Shown: positions 8,801 through 17,386 of the stretch, piece after piece
Numbering within the stretch: position 1 is the stretch's first letter
Layout: every line of letters begins with the position of its first letter
NCBI RefSeq assembly: GCF_024741815.1
Contig: NZ_CP102951.1
Coordinates: 1,463,001 to 1,527,000 of the forward strand
Direction: 5' to 3'
DNA: 64,000 bases
Origin: Pseudomonas sp. LS1212
GTDB lineage: Bacteria > Pseudomonadota > Gammaproteobacteria > Pseudomonadales > Pseudomonadaceae
Program-made: the position numbers and the translations under genes
Notes under the pieces: model-generated
What the model was told of the DNA's origin: nothing
Database searches by the model: none
What the model saw: the letters and a program-made list of their open reading frames with translations, nothing else

Positions 8801-9774
8801 ACGGTCAGGGCAAGTTTCTGGGCGAGGGACGCGATCTGGCTGAACTGACCGCACGCTTTGCGCAAGCGAGCCAGGCTGCCCTGGCCGCACCGCAGTCGGC
8901 GAAAAGCCAGCAGCCCGTGGAGGCCAAGGTCTTCGCGCCGGTGGCAGAAAAGGCCCAGCAGAAGATCGCCGGGCTTTCCATGACGGTATATCCGGCGCTG
9001 GTAGAAGAGGGTGGCACCGTCAAGGAAGGCCGCTTCTCGACCCAGGCAGAAGCAGAGTTCCAGCACCGACGCGCGCTGCAGCGCCTGTTGCTGCAGCAGT
9101 TGGCGGAGCCGGCAAAATTCCTGCGGGGCAAGCTGCCGGGGCTGACCGAATTGGGCCTGCTTTACCGTGAGATGGGCCGGGTCGATGCACTGGTCGAAGA
9201 CATCCTGCTGGCGAGCCTGGACAACTGCATTCTCGACGCAGAGGAGCATCTGCCGCGCGACGGTGCCGGGCTGGCCTCGCTGGCCGAGCGCAAGCGTGGC
9301 GCCTGGACCGAGCATGCCGAGCGCCTGGCGCGCTTGACCCTGGACATCCTCAAGCTGTGGCACGGCTTGCAGAAGCGCTTCAAAGGCAAGATCGACCTGG
9401 CCCAGGCAGTTGCGCTCAATGACATCAAGCAACAGTTGAGTCAGCTGGTGTACCCGGGCTTTGTGCGCGAGACTCCGGCCCCATGGCTCAAGGAATTACC
9501 GCGTTTTCTCAAGGCCATTGAATTACGCCTGGAAAAGCTTCCGGCTCAGGTGCAGAAGGACCGGGTCTGGAGCATCGAGCTGGCCGGGCAGTGGGCGCAA
9601 TACCAGGCGCGGGCCGGCAAGCATGCCCAGGAAGGCAAGCGCGATCCGCAGTTGGAGCTGTACCGCTGGCTGATCGAGGAATACCGGGTTTCGCTGTTCG
9701 CCCAGCAGCTGGGTACCCGGGTGCCGATTTCCGACAAGCGCTTGAGTAAACAATGGAGTCAAGTCGAAGCCTAG
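5863..9774 (+). CDS. hrpA: ATP-dependent RNA helicase HrpA (DEAH-box)
   Basis: A 1303-residue DEAH/RHA helicase, the usual length for HrpA, which acts in mRNA processing and rescue of stalled ribosomes. Walker A GETGSGKT is at residues 95-102, motif Ia TQPRRIAA near 123, DEAH at 192-195, SAT at 224-226, and the C-terminal helicase motifs TNVAETSLTVPGI and QRKGRCGRV follow. The helicase-associated winged-helix/HA2 region and the long DUF3418 C-terminal half are intact. ATG 5863 follows only a weak ribosome-binding site. It appears to be a single-gene unit divergent from the amine-catabolic pair. Confidence 0.96.
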   Translation: MTDQSAAIDQLLKNLDQAMIADRHRLRRQLHELRKKPDQARLVQWVEKVQASFAQVTARRSSVPSIRYDDSLPIAAKRDEIKKVLNEHQVLIIAGETGSGKTTQLPKICLELGRGQHGQIAHTQPRRIAARSVATRVAEELATPLGALVGYQVRFEDQSDANTLVKLMTDGILLAETQHDRFLERYDTIIVDEAHERSLNIDFLLGYLKTLLPRRPDLKVIITSATIDLERFSKHFNDAPIIEVSGRTYPVDTWYRPLTAEQDEEGNRVEDDLTVDQAILATLDEIAAFERSEGKRPGDVLVFLPGEREIRDAAEMLRKAQLKHTEILPLYARLSPAEQQKIFQSHPGRRVVLATNVAETSLTVPGIRYVIDSGTARISRYSYRAKVQRLPIEAVSQASANQRKGRCGRVEPGICVRLYSEEDFNGRPGFTDPEILRTNLAAVILQMLHLRLGEIDAFPFIEPPDGKAISDGFNLLQELSAVNRENQLTPLGRQLARLPVDPRLGRMLLEANKQGSLQEVLIVASALSVQDPRERPPERQQAADQAHAQWKDSDSDFAALVNLWRGFEEQRLALTASPLRNWCRKNFLNYLRLREWRDAHRQLSLICRDLQLSINKEPADYPKLHKAVLSGLLSQIGQKTEEGDYLGARQRRFWIHPSSGLGKKRPQWLMTAELVETTKLYARMVAKIEPDWIEPLAGHLIKKNHFEPHWEKKRGQVVAYEQVTLYGLIVVGRRPVHYGPIEPSLARELFIREALVRGEIQSRAKCLAANTRLLEQLDELEAKARRRDILADEETLYGFYEARLPAEIHQTATFDSWYRVHSQKDPQLLIMREEDVLAREASEVTAAQYPDTLRLGELTLALSYHFEPNHPRDGVTVRVPAPLLPALPAERLEWLVPGLLEAKCIALVRNLPKAIRKNFVPVPDFVKAALQRMTFAEGSLPQALGRELLRMTGARVSDEAWAEAAEQLDSHLKMNLEVLDGQGKFLGEGRDLAELTARFAQASQAALAAPQSAKSQQPVEAKVFAPVAEKAQQKIAGLSMTVYPALVEEGGTVKEGRFSTQAEAEFQHRRALQRLLLQQLAEPAKFLRGKLPGLTELGLLYREMGRVDALVEDILLASLDNCILDAEEHLPRDGAGLASLAERKRGAWTEHAERLARLTLDILKLWHGLQKRFKGKIDLAQAVALNDIKQQLSQLVYPGFVRETPAPWLKELPRFLKAIELRLEKLPAQVQKDRVWSIELAGQWAQYQARAGKHAQEGKRDPQLELYRWLIEEYRVSLFAQQLGTRVPISDKRLSKQWSQVEA

Positions 9775-9984
9775 GCGCCAAACTCCAGCAAATATGGCAC
9801 ACTTCGTCGTTAAATAACCCCGATACGTTTGGACAGCCCCGTCAAACGCATCGGGCTTGATCAAGCGCGAAGCATTGTTCCGCACAGCTGGATCGATCCC
9901 TGTTGGTATTGGCACGTTAGTGCCAATGCATTACTGCCTGAACAGCCCGTTGCACGCGCAATGGAATTGAATAGAGGAATGACC

Positions 9985-11106
9985 GTGCATAACGTCGTCA
10001 TCAGCGGCACTGGCCTGTACACCCCGGCCAACAGTATCTCCAATGAAGAGCTGGTGGAGTCATTCAATAGTTATGTTCAGCAATTCAATGCCGACAATGC
10101 CGCGGCCATCGAGCGCGGTGAGGTCGAGGCACTGACCGAATCGGATGCGGCCTTTATCGAAAAGGCATCCGGGATCAAGAGCCGTTTCGTCATGGACAAG
10201 GAAGGCATCCTTGACCCCAAGCGCATGGCGCCCCGTCTACCGGAGCGTTCCAATGACGAGCACTCGATCCTCTGCCAAATGGCCGTTGCCGCTGCCGAGC
10301 AGGCTTTGCAGCGCGCCGGCAAGACAGCGGCAGACATCGACGCGGTGATCGTTGCCTGTTCCAACCTGCAGCGGGCCTACCCGGCCATCGCCATCGAAGT
10401 GCAGGCGGCATTGGGCATCCAGGGGTTCGGTTTCGACATGAACGTCGCCTGTTCCTCGGCGACCTTCGGTATCCATGCGGCCTGCAACGCCGTACAACTG
10501 GGCCAGGCCCGCGCCGTGCTGGTGGTAAACCCGGAAATCTGCACCGGTCACCTGAACTTCCGCGATCGTGACAGCCACTTCATTTTTGGCGATGCCGCCA
10601 CGGCTGTGATTGTCGAGCGTGCCGACCTGGCTACTTCGCCCTATCAGTTCGATATTGTCAGCTGCAAGTTGCTGACCCAGTTCTCCAACAACATCCGCAA
10701 CAACTTCGGCTTCCTCAACCGCGCGGCAGAAGAGGGTATTGGTGCACCGGACAAGCTCTTCGTCCAGGAAGGGCGCAAGGTGTTTCGCGAAGTCTGCCCG
10801 ATGGTCGCCGAGCTCATTGGCCAGCACCTGACCGAAAACAACCTGAACGTCACTGACGTGAAGCGTTTCTGGCTGCATCAGGCCAACCTCAGCATGAACC
10901 ACCTGATCGTCAAGAAGCTGCTGGGCCGCGAAGCCGCCGTCGACGAGGCGCCGGTCATTCTCGACACCTACGCCAACACCAGTTCGGCAGGTTCGGTCAT
11001 TGCCTTGCACAAGCATCAGGATGATCTGCCCAAGGGCGCCCTGGGCGTACTCAGTTCCTTTGGCGCCGGGTATTCGATTGGCAGTGTGATCCTGCGTAAA
11101 CGTTGA
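9985..11106 (+). CDS. Beta-ketoacyl-ACP synthase III-like (FabH2/PA3286-type)
   Basis: A 373-residue thiolase-fold condensing enzyme. The catalytic triad can be read as C156 (NVACSSATFG), H298 (LHQANLSMN) and N331 (TYANTSSAGS). P. aeruginosa PA3286 has this layout; it condenses a medium-chain (C8) acyl-CoA from beta-oxidation with malonyl-ACP and shunts it into fatty-acid synthesis. I chose GTG 9985 because AGAGGA ends seven bases before it and it gives MHNVVISGTGLYTP. An ATG two codons earlier and further upstream frame are possible but badly spaced. The same PA3286-PA3285-PA3284 order (synthase, ECF sigma, small partner) continues downstream. Confidence 0.85.
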   Translation: MHNVVISGTGLYTPANSISNEELVESFNSYVQQFNADNAAAIERGEVEALTESDAAFIEKASGIKSRFVMDKEGILDPKRMAPRLPERSNDEHSILCQMAVAAAEQALQRAGKTAADIDAVIVACSNLQRAYPAIAIEVQAALGIQGFGFDMNVACSSATFGIHAACNAVQLGQARAVLVVNPEICTGHLNFRDRDSHFIFGDAATAVIVERADLATSPYQFDIVSCKLLTQFSNNIRNNFGFLNRAAEEGIGAPDKLFVQEGRKVFREVCPMVAELIGQHLTENNLNVTDVKRFWLHQANLSMNHLIVKKLLGREAAVDEAPVILDTYANTSSAGSVIALHKHQDDLPKGALGVLSSFGAGYSIGSVILRKR

Positions 11107-11251
11107 GCCTCTGAAAGTTCCTGCGCCGGGCGTGGCTTTTTTCTATAAAAGGGCTGACTTTTCGCCACTACCCTGCTGCACTTGCGGATGGAAGCGCCGG
11201 TTCAAGGCGCTTTATTCTGGCGGGCCAGGGAATGTGTAGATGAGGTAGTGA

Positions 11252-11863
11252 ATGGCAGCTGCTGACGATTCTCGCCTGTTGGCGCGTTTGCTGGCCGGCG
11301 AGCAGAAAGCCTATCGGGAACTGGTCGACACTTATCAGGGGGCCATGCGGGCGGTGGCCTACGCCATTGTCGGCAACCGCCAGGCTGACGAGGCGGTACA
11401 GGATGCCTGGTTGGCCGTGGTGCGCAATCTGGCCGGGTTCCAGGGCCGTTCGAGCCTCAAGACCTGGTTGCTGAGCATTACGGCCAATGCGGCGAAGGGG
11501 CGTTACAGGCAGAACCGTCGCGAAGTGCTGCTCGACGACTTGCCTGCGCCCCATGGTACGGTGGGCGACGAGCGCTTCTCTGTCGAAGGGCATTGGCGGG
11601 TCGCTCCGTCCCAATGGCATGAAGATACGCCTGAAGCCTTGCTCAGCGAGGAGCAATTGCGCGAGTGTCTTGAGCACACCCTGCTCAGCCTGTCGGAGCT
11701 ACAGAGCGGCGTCTTGATACTGCGCGAGCGGCAAGGTTTGGAACTGGAGGAGATCTGTAATCTTCTCGAGATTTCGCTCTCCAATGTGCGAGTGCTGTTG
11801 CATAGGGCACGGCTCAAGGTCTTCGCGACCCTGGAACATTACGAGGAAACCGGCCAATGCTGA
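11252..11863 (+). CDS. ECF-type RNA polymerase sigma factor
   Basis: A 203-residue sigma-70 family factor with only regions 2 and 4. Region 2 spans about residues 23-90 (YRELVDTYQ, AYAIVGNRQADEAVQDAWL, FQGRSSLKTWLLSITANAA). Region 4 spans about 140-195 (LLSLSELQSGVLILRERQGL, EEICNLLEISLSNVRVLLHRAR). GAGG precedes ATG 11252. Its last codons overlap the start of the next gene by seven bases, the arrangement of an ECF sigma factor with its anti-sigma factor. It corresponds in position to P. aeruginosa PA3285. The inducing signal is not evident. Confidence 0.92.
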   Translation: MAAADDSRLLARLLAGEQKAYRELVDTYQGAMRAVAYAIVGNRQADEAVQDAWLAVVRNLAGFQGRSSLKTWLLSITANAAKGRYRQNRREVLLDDLPAPHGTVGDERFSVEGHWRVAPSQWHEDTPEALLSEEQLRECLEHTLLSLSELQSGVLILRERQGLELEEICNLLEISLSNVRVLLHRARLKVFATLEHYEETGQC

Positions 11864-12096
11864 CCTGCAAGGAACAAGTCGCGCGCTCCAGCGATTACCT
11901 GGATGGGCAATTGAGTTTTCGCCAGCGCCTGCTGGTTCGCCACCACTTGTTGTTTTGTCCGAACTGCCGTCGCTTCATCAAGCAAATGCGGCTGATGCAG
12001 GCCACGGTCAGAAAAATGCCGGAGCCTGCGGTGACCAACGCTGAACAACTGGCTGCAGAGCTTGTAGCACGGCAACGCGACGCCAATAATCCCTGA
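11857..12096 (+). CDS. Small zinc-binding putative anti-sigma factor
   Basis: A 79-residue protein that overlaps the sigma gene and is probably translationally coupled to it. It opens with MLTCKEQVARSSDYLDG and has the zf-HC2 / ZAS-type arrangement H-x3-C-x2-C (HHLLFCPNC, about residues 29-37), plus Cys4. That is the usual zinc-binding anti-sigma fold that holds the sigma factor. No transmembrane helix is visible, so it would be a soluble anti-sigma factor, possibly redox- or metal-sensing through the Cys-His cluster. Function is inferred from motif and position. Confidence 0.8.
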   Translation: MLTCKEQVARSSDYLDGQLSFRQRLLVRHHLLFCPNCRRFIKQMRLMQATVRKMPEPAVTNAEQLAAELVARQRDANNP

Positions 12097-12302
12097 TCCC
12101 CAATTCAAAACCTGCCACAAGCCCTGCAACGGGGTGTTATGGCCTTACTTCCATTCGAAGTAAAAAGTTCCGCTGTCACAAAATATTTATATAACAGCCA
12201 CTGATCTGACATAACCCCACGCCAAGATTCCCTCCCAACACAAAGCGGCCCTGACCGCGTGTTTTCCAACGCAATCAAGACCATAGATAGGGGAATTCTT
12301 AG

Positions 12303-13616
12303 ATGATCCGTAAGCACTTCGCCGGTTTCGCGGCCAGCGCGCTGGCCCTCGCCGTAACCGCCCAGGCTTTCGCGGGTACTGTAACCACAGACGGCGCTGA
12401 TATCGTAGTCAAGACCAAAGGCGGCCTGGAGGTTGCCACCACCGACAAAGAATTCAGTTTCAAACTGGGTGGTCGTGTGCAGGCCGACTACAGCCGCTTC
12501 GATGGCTTCTACACCAAAAACGGCGATACCGCCGATGCCGGTTACTTCCGTCGCGCTTACCTGGAGCTTGGCGGTGTCATGTACACCGATTGGGCTTACT
12601 TGATCAGCTACGACTTTTCCCACAACTCCGGTGGCGACAACCGCACCGAAGACGGCTATTTCGACGAAGCGTCTCTGGCCTACAACGGCTTCAAGCCGGT
12701 CTCGATCAAAGTGGGTCGCTTCGACCCCGAGTTCGGTCTGGAAAAGGCCACCAGCTCCAAGTGGGTAACGGCCCAGGAACGTAACGCTGCCTATGATCTG
12801 GTCGACTGGACCAACTCCCACAACGGCGGTATGGGCATTCAGGCTTCCGGTAACGCCGGCGATTCGCTCTATGGCTCGGTGGGTGTGTTCGCCAAAGACG
12901 CCACCAACCAGGACAAGGACGGTGACAGCACCAAGCAGTTCAACCTGCGCGGCGTCTTCGCCCCGATGCACGAAGCGGGCAACGTGCTGCACTTTGGCGT
13001 CAACTACGCTCAACGCGACCTGTCCGACACCGCCTTCGACGGCCGTATCCGCAGCCGCCTGGGCATGCGTGGCGTGAGCACCGATGGCGGCCAGGATGCA
13101 GGCAACAACGGCAACCGTCTGTTGCTCGGTGGTAACGCGGCAACACCGGTCGGCGCCTACGACACCGATAGCGCCTGGGGGCTGGAAGCGGCCTGGGCCC
13201 TGGGCCCATTCTCCGTGCAAGGTGAATACATCAAGCGTGAAGTAGAAGCGGACGCCCCAGCCTTCTCGGATATCAAGGCCGACGGTTACTACGCTCAGCT
13301 TGCCTACACCCTCACCGGTGAGGCTCGTGGTTACAAGCTCGGCAAGTTCGACGCTATCAAGCCTTCGAACAAGCAGATCGGTGCCTGGGAAGTGTTCTAT
13401 CGCTACGACAATATCAGCGCCGAAGACGACAATGGTGCCTTCGCCACCCTCGACGATGTCGAAGGCAAGGTACACAACGTCGGTTTGAATTGGTATGCCA
13501 ACGAGAGCATCAAACTCAGCGGCGTCTACGTCAAGGCCAAGACCGATAACGCCACCAACGCTGTGGGCGACGACAGCGGTGACGGTTTCGTAATGCGCGC
13601 GCAGTACGTGTTCTAA
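12303..13616 (+). CDS. OprP/OprO-type phosphate/pyrophosphate-selective porin
   Basis: A 437-residue outer-membrane beta-barrel. A clear signal peptide (MIRKHFAGFAASALALAVTAQAF) ends near residue 24. The barrel then shows FKLGGRVQADYSRFDGF, FRRAYLELGG and the terminal aromatic residue of FVMRAQYVF. This matches the OprP/OprO family of trimeric anion porins. AGGGGA stands 12-17 bases before ATG 12303. The 206-base upstream gap has a single CTGTCAC half-site (12173-12179) but no full Pho box, so phosphate control is not established. A terminator follows directly, so it is probably monocistronic. Confidence 0.9.
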   Translation: MIRKHFAGFAASALALAVTAQAFAGTVTTDGADIVVKTKGGLEVATTDKEFSFKLGGRVQADYSRFDGFYTKNGDTADAGYFRRAYLELGGVMYTDWAYLISYDFSHNSGGDNRTEDGYFDEASLAYNGFKPVSIKVGRFDPEFGLEKATSSKWVTAQERNAAYDLVDWTNSHNGGMGIQASGNAGDSLYGSVGVFAKDATNQDKDGDSTKQFNLRGVFAPMHEAGNVLHFGVNYAQRDLSDTAFDGRIRSRLGMRGVSTDGGQDAGNNGNRLLLGGNAATPVGAYDTDSAWGLEAAWALGPFSVQGEYIKREVEADAPAFSDIKADGYYAQLAYTLTGEARGYKLGKFDAIKPSNKQIGAWEVFYRYDNISAEDDNGAFATLDDVEGKVHNVGLNWYANESIKLSGVYVKAKTDNATNAVGDDSGDGFVMRAQYVF

Positions 13617-13647
13617 GTTTCGCTATTCCGTTATTTGCTCCTCTTTT

Positions 13648-13675
13648 AAGCCCCGCCCTGTGCGGGGCTTTTTTT
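13648..13675 (+). terminator. Rho-independent terminator after the porin gene
   Basis: AAGCCCCGC / GCGGGGCTT stem with a short CCTGT-type loop and seven T, about 30 bases after the porin stop. Confidence 0.92.
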
Positions 13676-13703
13676 CGCTTGTGCGACAGGTCAGACTGCG
13701 CAG

Positions 13704-14831
13704 ATGCAAACTCTGACGCTCAACCACCTCGCCGATCTCGATGCCGCCGCCTGGGATGCCCTGTTACCCGGCGCGCAACCCTTTGTTCGCCACGCTTTTC
13801 TCAGTGCACTGGAGGATAGCGGCAGTGTCGGCAAGCGCAGCGGCTGGATGCCATCCCACCGGCTGGCGGTCGATGGCCAGGGTCAGTTGCTCGCCGCACT
13901 GCCGGCCTATGTGAAAACCCATTCCTATGGCGAGTATGTGTTCGACCACGGGTGGGCGGATGCCTGTGCCCGTGCCGGTATCGACTATTACCCGAAACTG
14001 CTGTGCGCCATTCCGTTTTCTCCGGTCAGCGGTGCGCGCTTGTTGGGCTACCCCGAGGCGGCGGGCTGGTTGATCGATCAGCTCACGCAGGATTTGACGG
14101 TGCAGGGGCTGACCGGCATGCACATCAACTTCACCGATGCCCTCGCTGACTCACTGCTGCGTGGGCGCGAAGGCTGGCTGGAGCGGCTGGGTTGTCAGTT
14201 TCACTGGCAGAACCGGGGTTATCGGGATTTCCGGGACTTTCTCGACACCTTGAGTTCGCGCAAGCGCAAGCAAATGCGCAAGGAGCGCGAGCAAGTGGCA
14301 GGGCATGGCATCGAGTTCGATTGGTACCTGGGCCATCAGTTGAGTGAGGTCGAGTGGGACTTTGTCCATGCCTGCTACGCCAATACCTATGCCGTGCGAC
14401 GCCAGTCGCCTTACCTGACTCGCGAGTTCTTCAGCCTGCTGGCCGAGCGCATGCCCGAATCGATTCGGGTGGTGCTGGCCAGGCAAGGCGCAAAGCCCGT
14501 GGCCATGGCCTTCAGTCTGGTAGGCGGCGACAGTTTTTATGGGCGTTACTGGGGCTGCCTGGACGAATACGACCGGCTGCATTTCGAAACCTGTTTCTAC
14601 CAGGGCATGGACTACGCCATCGCCCAGGGGCTGCAGCGGTTCGATGCCGGTGCCCAGGGCGAGCACAAATTGATTCGGGGGTTTGAGCCGGTCATTACTC
14701 GCTCCTGGCATTACCTGTTGCATCCGGGGTTGAATGCGGCGGTGAGCAACTTTCTCGAGCAGGAGCGGGTGGGGGTGTTGGCGTATGCCGAGGAGGCGAG
14801 GGCGGCTTTGCCTTATCGGCAGGGTGGGTGA
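13704..14831 (+). CDS. GNAT/FemAB-like acetyltransferase (DUF482, 'peptidogalycan' family)
   Basis: A 375-residue cytoplasmic protein of the FemAB-like DUF482 family. It has two tandem acyltransferase-like halves. Recognisable segments are YVKTHSYGEYVFDHGWADA, HINFTDALAD, the basic SSRKRKQMRKEREQV helix, SFYGRYWGC and the late FDAGAQGEHKLIRGFEP, which is highly typical of this family. Substrate and physiological role are unknown; the automatic label 'peptidogalycan biosynthesis' has little experimental support that I know of. It stands alone between the porin terminator and a REP pair. Confidence 0.85.
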   Translation: MQTLTLNHLADLDAAAWDALLPGAQPFVRHAFLSALEDSGSVGKRSGWMPSHRLAVDGQGQLLAALPAYVKTHSYGEYVFDHGWADACARAGIDYYPKLLCAIPFSPVSGARLLGYPEAAGWLIDQLTQDLTVQGLTGMHINFTDALADSLLRGREGWLERLGCQFHWQNRGYRDFRDFLDTLSSRKRKQMRKEREQVAGHGIEFDWYLGHQLSEVEWDFVHACYANTYAVRRQSPYLTREFFSLLAERMPESIRVVLARQGAKPVAMAFSLVGGDSFYGRYWGCLDEYDRLHFETCFYQGMDYAIAQGLQRFDAGAQGEHKLIRGFEPVITRSWHYLLHPGLNAAVSNFLEQERVGVLAYAEEARAALPYRQGG

Positions 14832-14854
14832 TTTGTGTTGCCCATGATGGCCTC

Positions 14855-14942
14855 ATCGCTGGCAAGCCCGCTCCCACATGGGGCGGCGTTGTACATTCCT
14901 TGTGGGAGCTGGCTTGCCAGCGATCGACCGCGGAGCGGTCGC
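14855..14942. repeat. REP palindrome pair plus extra small hairpin
   Basis: The arms at 14855-14878 and 14901-14924 pair almost perfectly (GCTGGCAAGCCCGC variant against GCTGGCTTGCCAGC). An adjoining GACCGC/GCGGTC hairpin at 14926-14940 is also found beside the REPs at 32609 and 62010. It sits between two convergent genes. Confidence 0.9.
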
Positions 14943-14948
14943 AGGGCC

Positions 14949-16781
14949 TCAATCAATCCCCACAAACCCACCCGTCTGGTGATGCCACAACCGCGCATAC
15001 AATCCCTGATGGGCCAGCAGTTCGGTATGGCTCCCGCTTTCGGCAATACGACCTTTCTCCAGCACCACCAGCCGGTCCATCCGCGCGATGGTCGACAGCC
15101 GGTGGGCAATCGCGATCACCGTCTTGCCCTGCATCAGGGTTTCCAGGCTCTCCTGGATGGCCGCTTCGACTTCTGAGTCCAGGGCCGAGGTGGCCTCGTC
15201 CATGATCAGGATCGGCGCATTCTTGAGCAATACCCGGGCAATGGCGATCCGCTGCCGTTGACCGCCCGACAATTTGACCCCGCGCTCGCCCACATGGGCA
15301 TCGAAGCCGGTACGGCCCTGGGCGTCGGAAAGCTGCGGGATGAACTCATCGGCGCGGGCCTTGCGTACCGCCTCCCAGAGCTCTTCATCGCTGGCGCCGG
15401 GTTTGCCGTAGAGCAGGTTCTCGCGGATCGAACGGTGCAGCAGCGAGGTGTCCTGGGTGATCATGCCGATCTGTTCGCGCAGGCTTTCCTGGGTGACCTG
15501 GGCAATATCCTGGCCATCGATCAGGATGCGTCCGCCCTCCAGGTCGTACAGGCGCAACAGCAGGTTGACCAGGGTCGACTTGCCGGCGCCCGAGGGGCCG
15601 ATCAGGCCGATCTTCTCGCCAGGACGGATGTCCAGGGTCAGGCCACTGATGATCCGGTTGCCCTTGCCATAGTGAAAGTCGACATTCTCGAAGCGCACGG
15701 CCCCGCGATCGACCTTCAAGCGTGGCGCATCCTGGCGGTCGGTGACGCTGACCGGCTGGGCGATGGTCTGCAGGCCGTCCTGGACCATGCCAATGTTCTC
15801 GAAAATGCCGTTGACCACCCACATGATCCAGCCGGACATGTTGACGATGCGAATCACCAGGCCGGTGGCCAGGGCGATGGCGCCGACGCTGATCAGCGAC
15901 TGGGTCCAGAGCCACAGCGCCAGCCCCGTGGTGGTGGCGATCAACAGGCCGTTGAGGCTGGTGACGACCACGTCCATGCTGGTGACGACCCGGGCGGCCA
16001 GTTGGGTTTTCTCGGTCTGCTCGGTGATGGCCTCGCGGGCGTACTGCTGTTCGGAGTGGGTATGGGCGAACAGCTTCAACGTGGCGATGTTGGTATAGCC
16101 GTCGACGATGCGCCCCATCAGCTTGGAGCGCGCATCGGAGGAGATCACCGAGCGGGCCTTGACCCGTGGCACGAAGTAGTAAAGCGTGCCGATGTAGCAG
16201 GCGATCCAGCTGAGCAAGGGAATCATCAAGCGCCAGTCGGCCTCGGCGAACAGCACCAGGGAGCTGATGGCGTAGATCAGGACGTGCCAGAGCGCGTCGA
16301 CCGCCTGCACCGCCGAATCGCGCAATGAGTTGCCGGTTTGCATGATGCGCTGGGCGATGCGCCCGGCGAAGTCGTTCTGGAAGAAATTCAGGCTTTGTTT
16401 GAGCACATAGCTGTGGTTCTGCCAGCGGATCATGCTGGTCATTCCCGGGCTGATGGTCTGGTGCACCAGCAGATCGTGCAGGCCGACGAAGATCGGCCGC
16501 AGCACCAGCGCCACCACCAGCATCCACAGCAGTTCGCCGCCGTGCTCGCTGAAAAACCGGGTGTTGGGCGTGCCCTGGGTCAGGTCGATGATGCGGCTCA
16601 GGTAGCTGAACAGCGCCACTTCAATGAGGGCGCCGATCAGGCCGACCACCAGCAACGCGGCGAAGCTCGGCCAGACCTGGCGCAGGTAATACAGGTAGAA
16701 CGGCAGGACCGTGCTCGGAGGGGCCGCCGTCGGAGCATCGCGGAAAATATCGATCAACTGCTCGAAACGACGGTACAGCAT
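14949..16781 (-). CDS. ABC transporter, fused permease and ATPase (exporter type)
   Basis: A 610-residue half-transporter. An N-terminal membrane domain with about six helices (residues 30-320) precedes a nucleotide-binding domain with Walker A GPSGAGKST, Q-loop region MITQDTSLLH, signature LSGGQRQRIAIAR, Walker B ILIMDEATSALD and the H-loop AIAHRLST. It would act as a homodimeric exporter. Substrate is unknown. It is last in a minus-strand string LysR - hydrolase - ppiA - ABC (gaps 14, 4 and 46 bases) that matches P. aeruginosa PA3225-PA3228 as I remember it. Confidence 0.93.
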   Translation of the reverse strand: MLYRRFEQLIDIFRDAPTAAPPSTVLPFYLYYLRQVWPSFAALLVVGLIGALIEVALFSYLSRIIDLTQGTPNTRFFSEHGGELLWMLVVALVLRPIFVGLHDLLVHQTISPGMTSMIRWQNHSYVLKQSLNFFQNDFAGRIAQRIMQTGNSLRDSAVQAVDALWHVLIYAISSLVLFAEADWRLMIPLLSWIACYIGTLYYFVPRVKARSVISSDARSKLMGRIVDGYTNIATLKLFAHTHSEQQYAREAITEQTEKTQLAARVVTSMDVVVTSLNGLLIATTTGLALWLWTQSLISVGAIALATGLVIRIVNMSGWIMWVVNGIFENIGMVQDGLQTIAQPVSVTDRQDAPRLKVDRGAVRFENVDFHYGKGNRIISGLTLDIRPGEKIGLIGPSGAGKSTLVNLLLRLYDLEGGRILIDGQDIAQVTQESLREQIGMITQDTSLLHRSIRENLLYGKPGASDEELWEAVRKARADEFIPQLSDAQGRTGFDAHVGERGVKLSGGQRQRIAIARVLLKNAPILIMDEATSALDSEVEAAIQESLETLMQGKTVIAIAHRLSTIARMDRLVVLEKGRIAESGSHTELLAHQGLYARLWHHQTGGFVGID

Positions 16782-16827
16782 GAGTACGACCTCTCCTGTG
16801 TGAGGTGACCGGTCCTGTTGCCAGCGC

Positions 16828-17382
16828 TTATTCCTTGCGCTTGGCGGACTTTATCAGGATTGGGTCGATCGGTACGTTTTGCATGCCTTGCTTGTTGGTG
16901 GTCTGCGAATTCACGATGTTATCGACCACGTCCATGCCGCTTACAACTTTGGCGAAGACGGCGTAACCGGCGTCGCGGCCCGGGTTGAGGAACTCGTTGT
17001 CGGCCACATTGATGAAAAACTGGCTGGTGGCCGAGTCGGGGTTTGAAGTACGGGCCATCGACAGCGTGCCGCGTACGTTTTTCAGGCCATTGCTGGCCTC
17101 GTTCTTGATCGGGTCTTTGGTATCTTTTTGTTGCATCTGCGCAGTGAAGCCGCCGCCCTGGGCCATGAAGCCCGGAATCACCCGGTGGAAAATGGTGTTG
17201 GAGTAAAAGCCGCTATCCACGTACTCGAGGAAGTTCCTGGTGGTGATCGGCGCCTTGACCGGGTCCAGTTCGATTTCGATCTTGCCGAAGCTGGTGTCCA
17301 GTACCACGTGAGGCGCGGGAGCTGCCATCAGGCTGGTTGCGAACATGACACTGCCTGCGGCGAGGAGAATTTTTTTCAGCAT
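16828..17382 (-). CDS. ppiA: Periplasmic peptidyl-prolyl cis-trans isomerase (cyclophilin PpiA)
   Basis: A 184-residue cyclophilin with a signal peptide (MLKKILLAAGSVMFATSLMA) and a predicted cut near residue 20, so it acts in the periplasm on exported proteins. The conserved catalytic face is visible: FHRVIPGFMAQGGGF (Arg/Phe/Met), FFINVADNEFLNPG and GYAVFAKVVSGMDVVD. The length is right for PpiA. It is four bases downstream of the hydrolase gene and upstream of the ABC exporter, probably one transcript. Confidence 0.95.
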   Translation of the reverse strand: MLKKILLAAGSVMFATSLMAAPAPHVVLDTSFGKIEIELDPVKAPITTRNFLEYVDSGFYSNTIFHRVIPGFMAQGGGFTAQMQQKDTKDPIKNEASNGLKNVRGTLSMARTSNPDSATSQFFINVADNEFLNPGRDAGYAVFAKVVSGMDVVDNIVNSQTTNKQGMQNVPIDPILIKSAKRKE

Positions 17383-17386
17383 AGAC

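Noticed and set aside
12173..12179. Pho box before the OprP-like porin
   Set aside because: Only one CTGTCAC half-site is present; the second repeat at the required spacing (TATTTAT) does not match.
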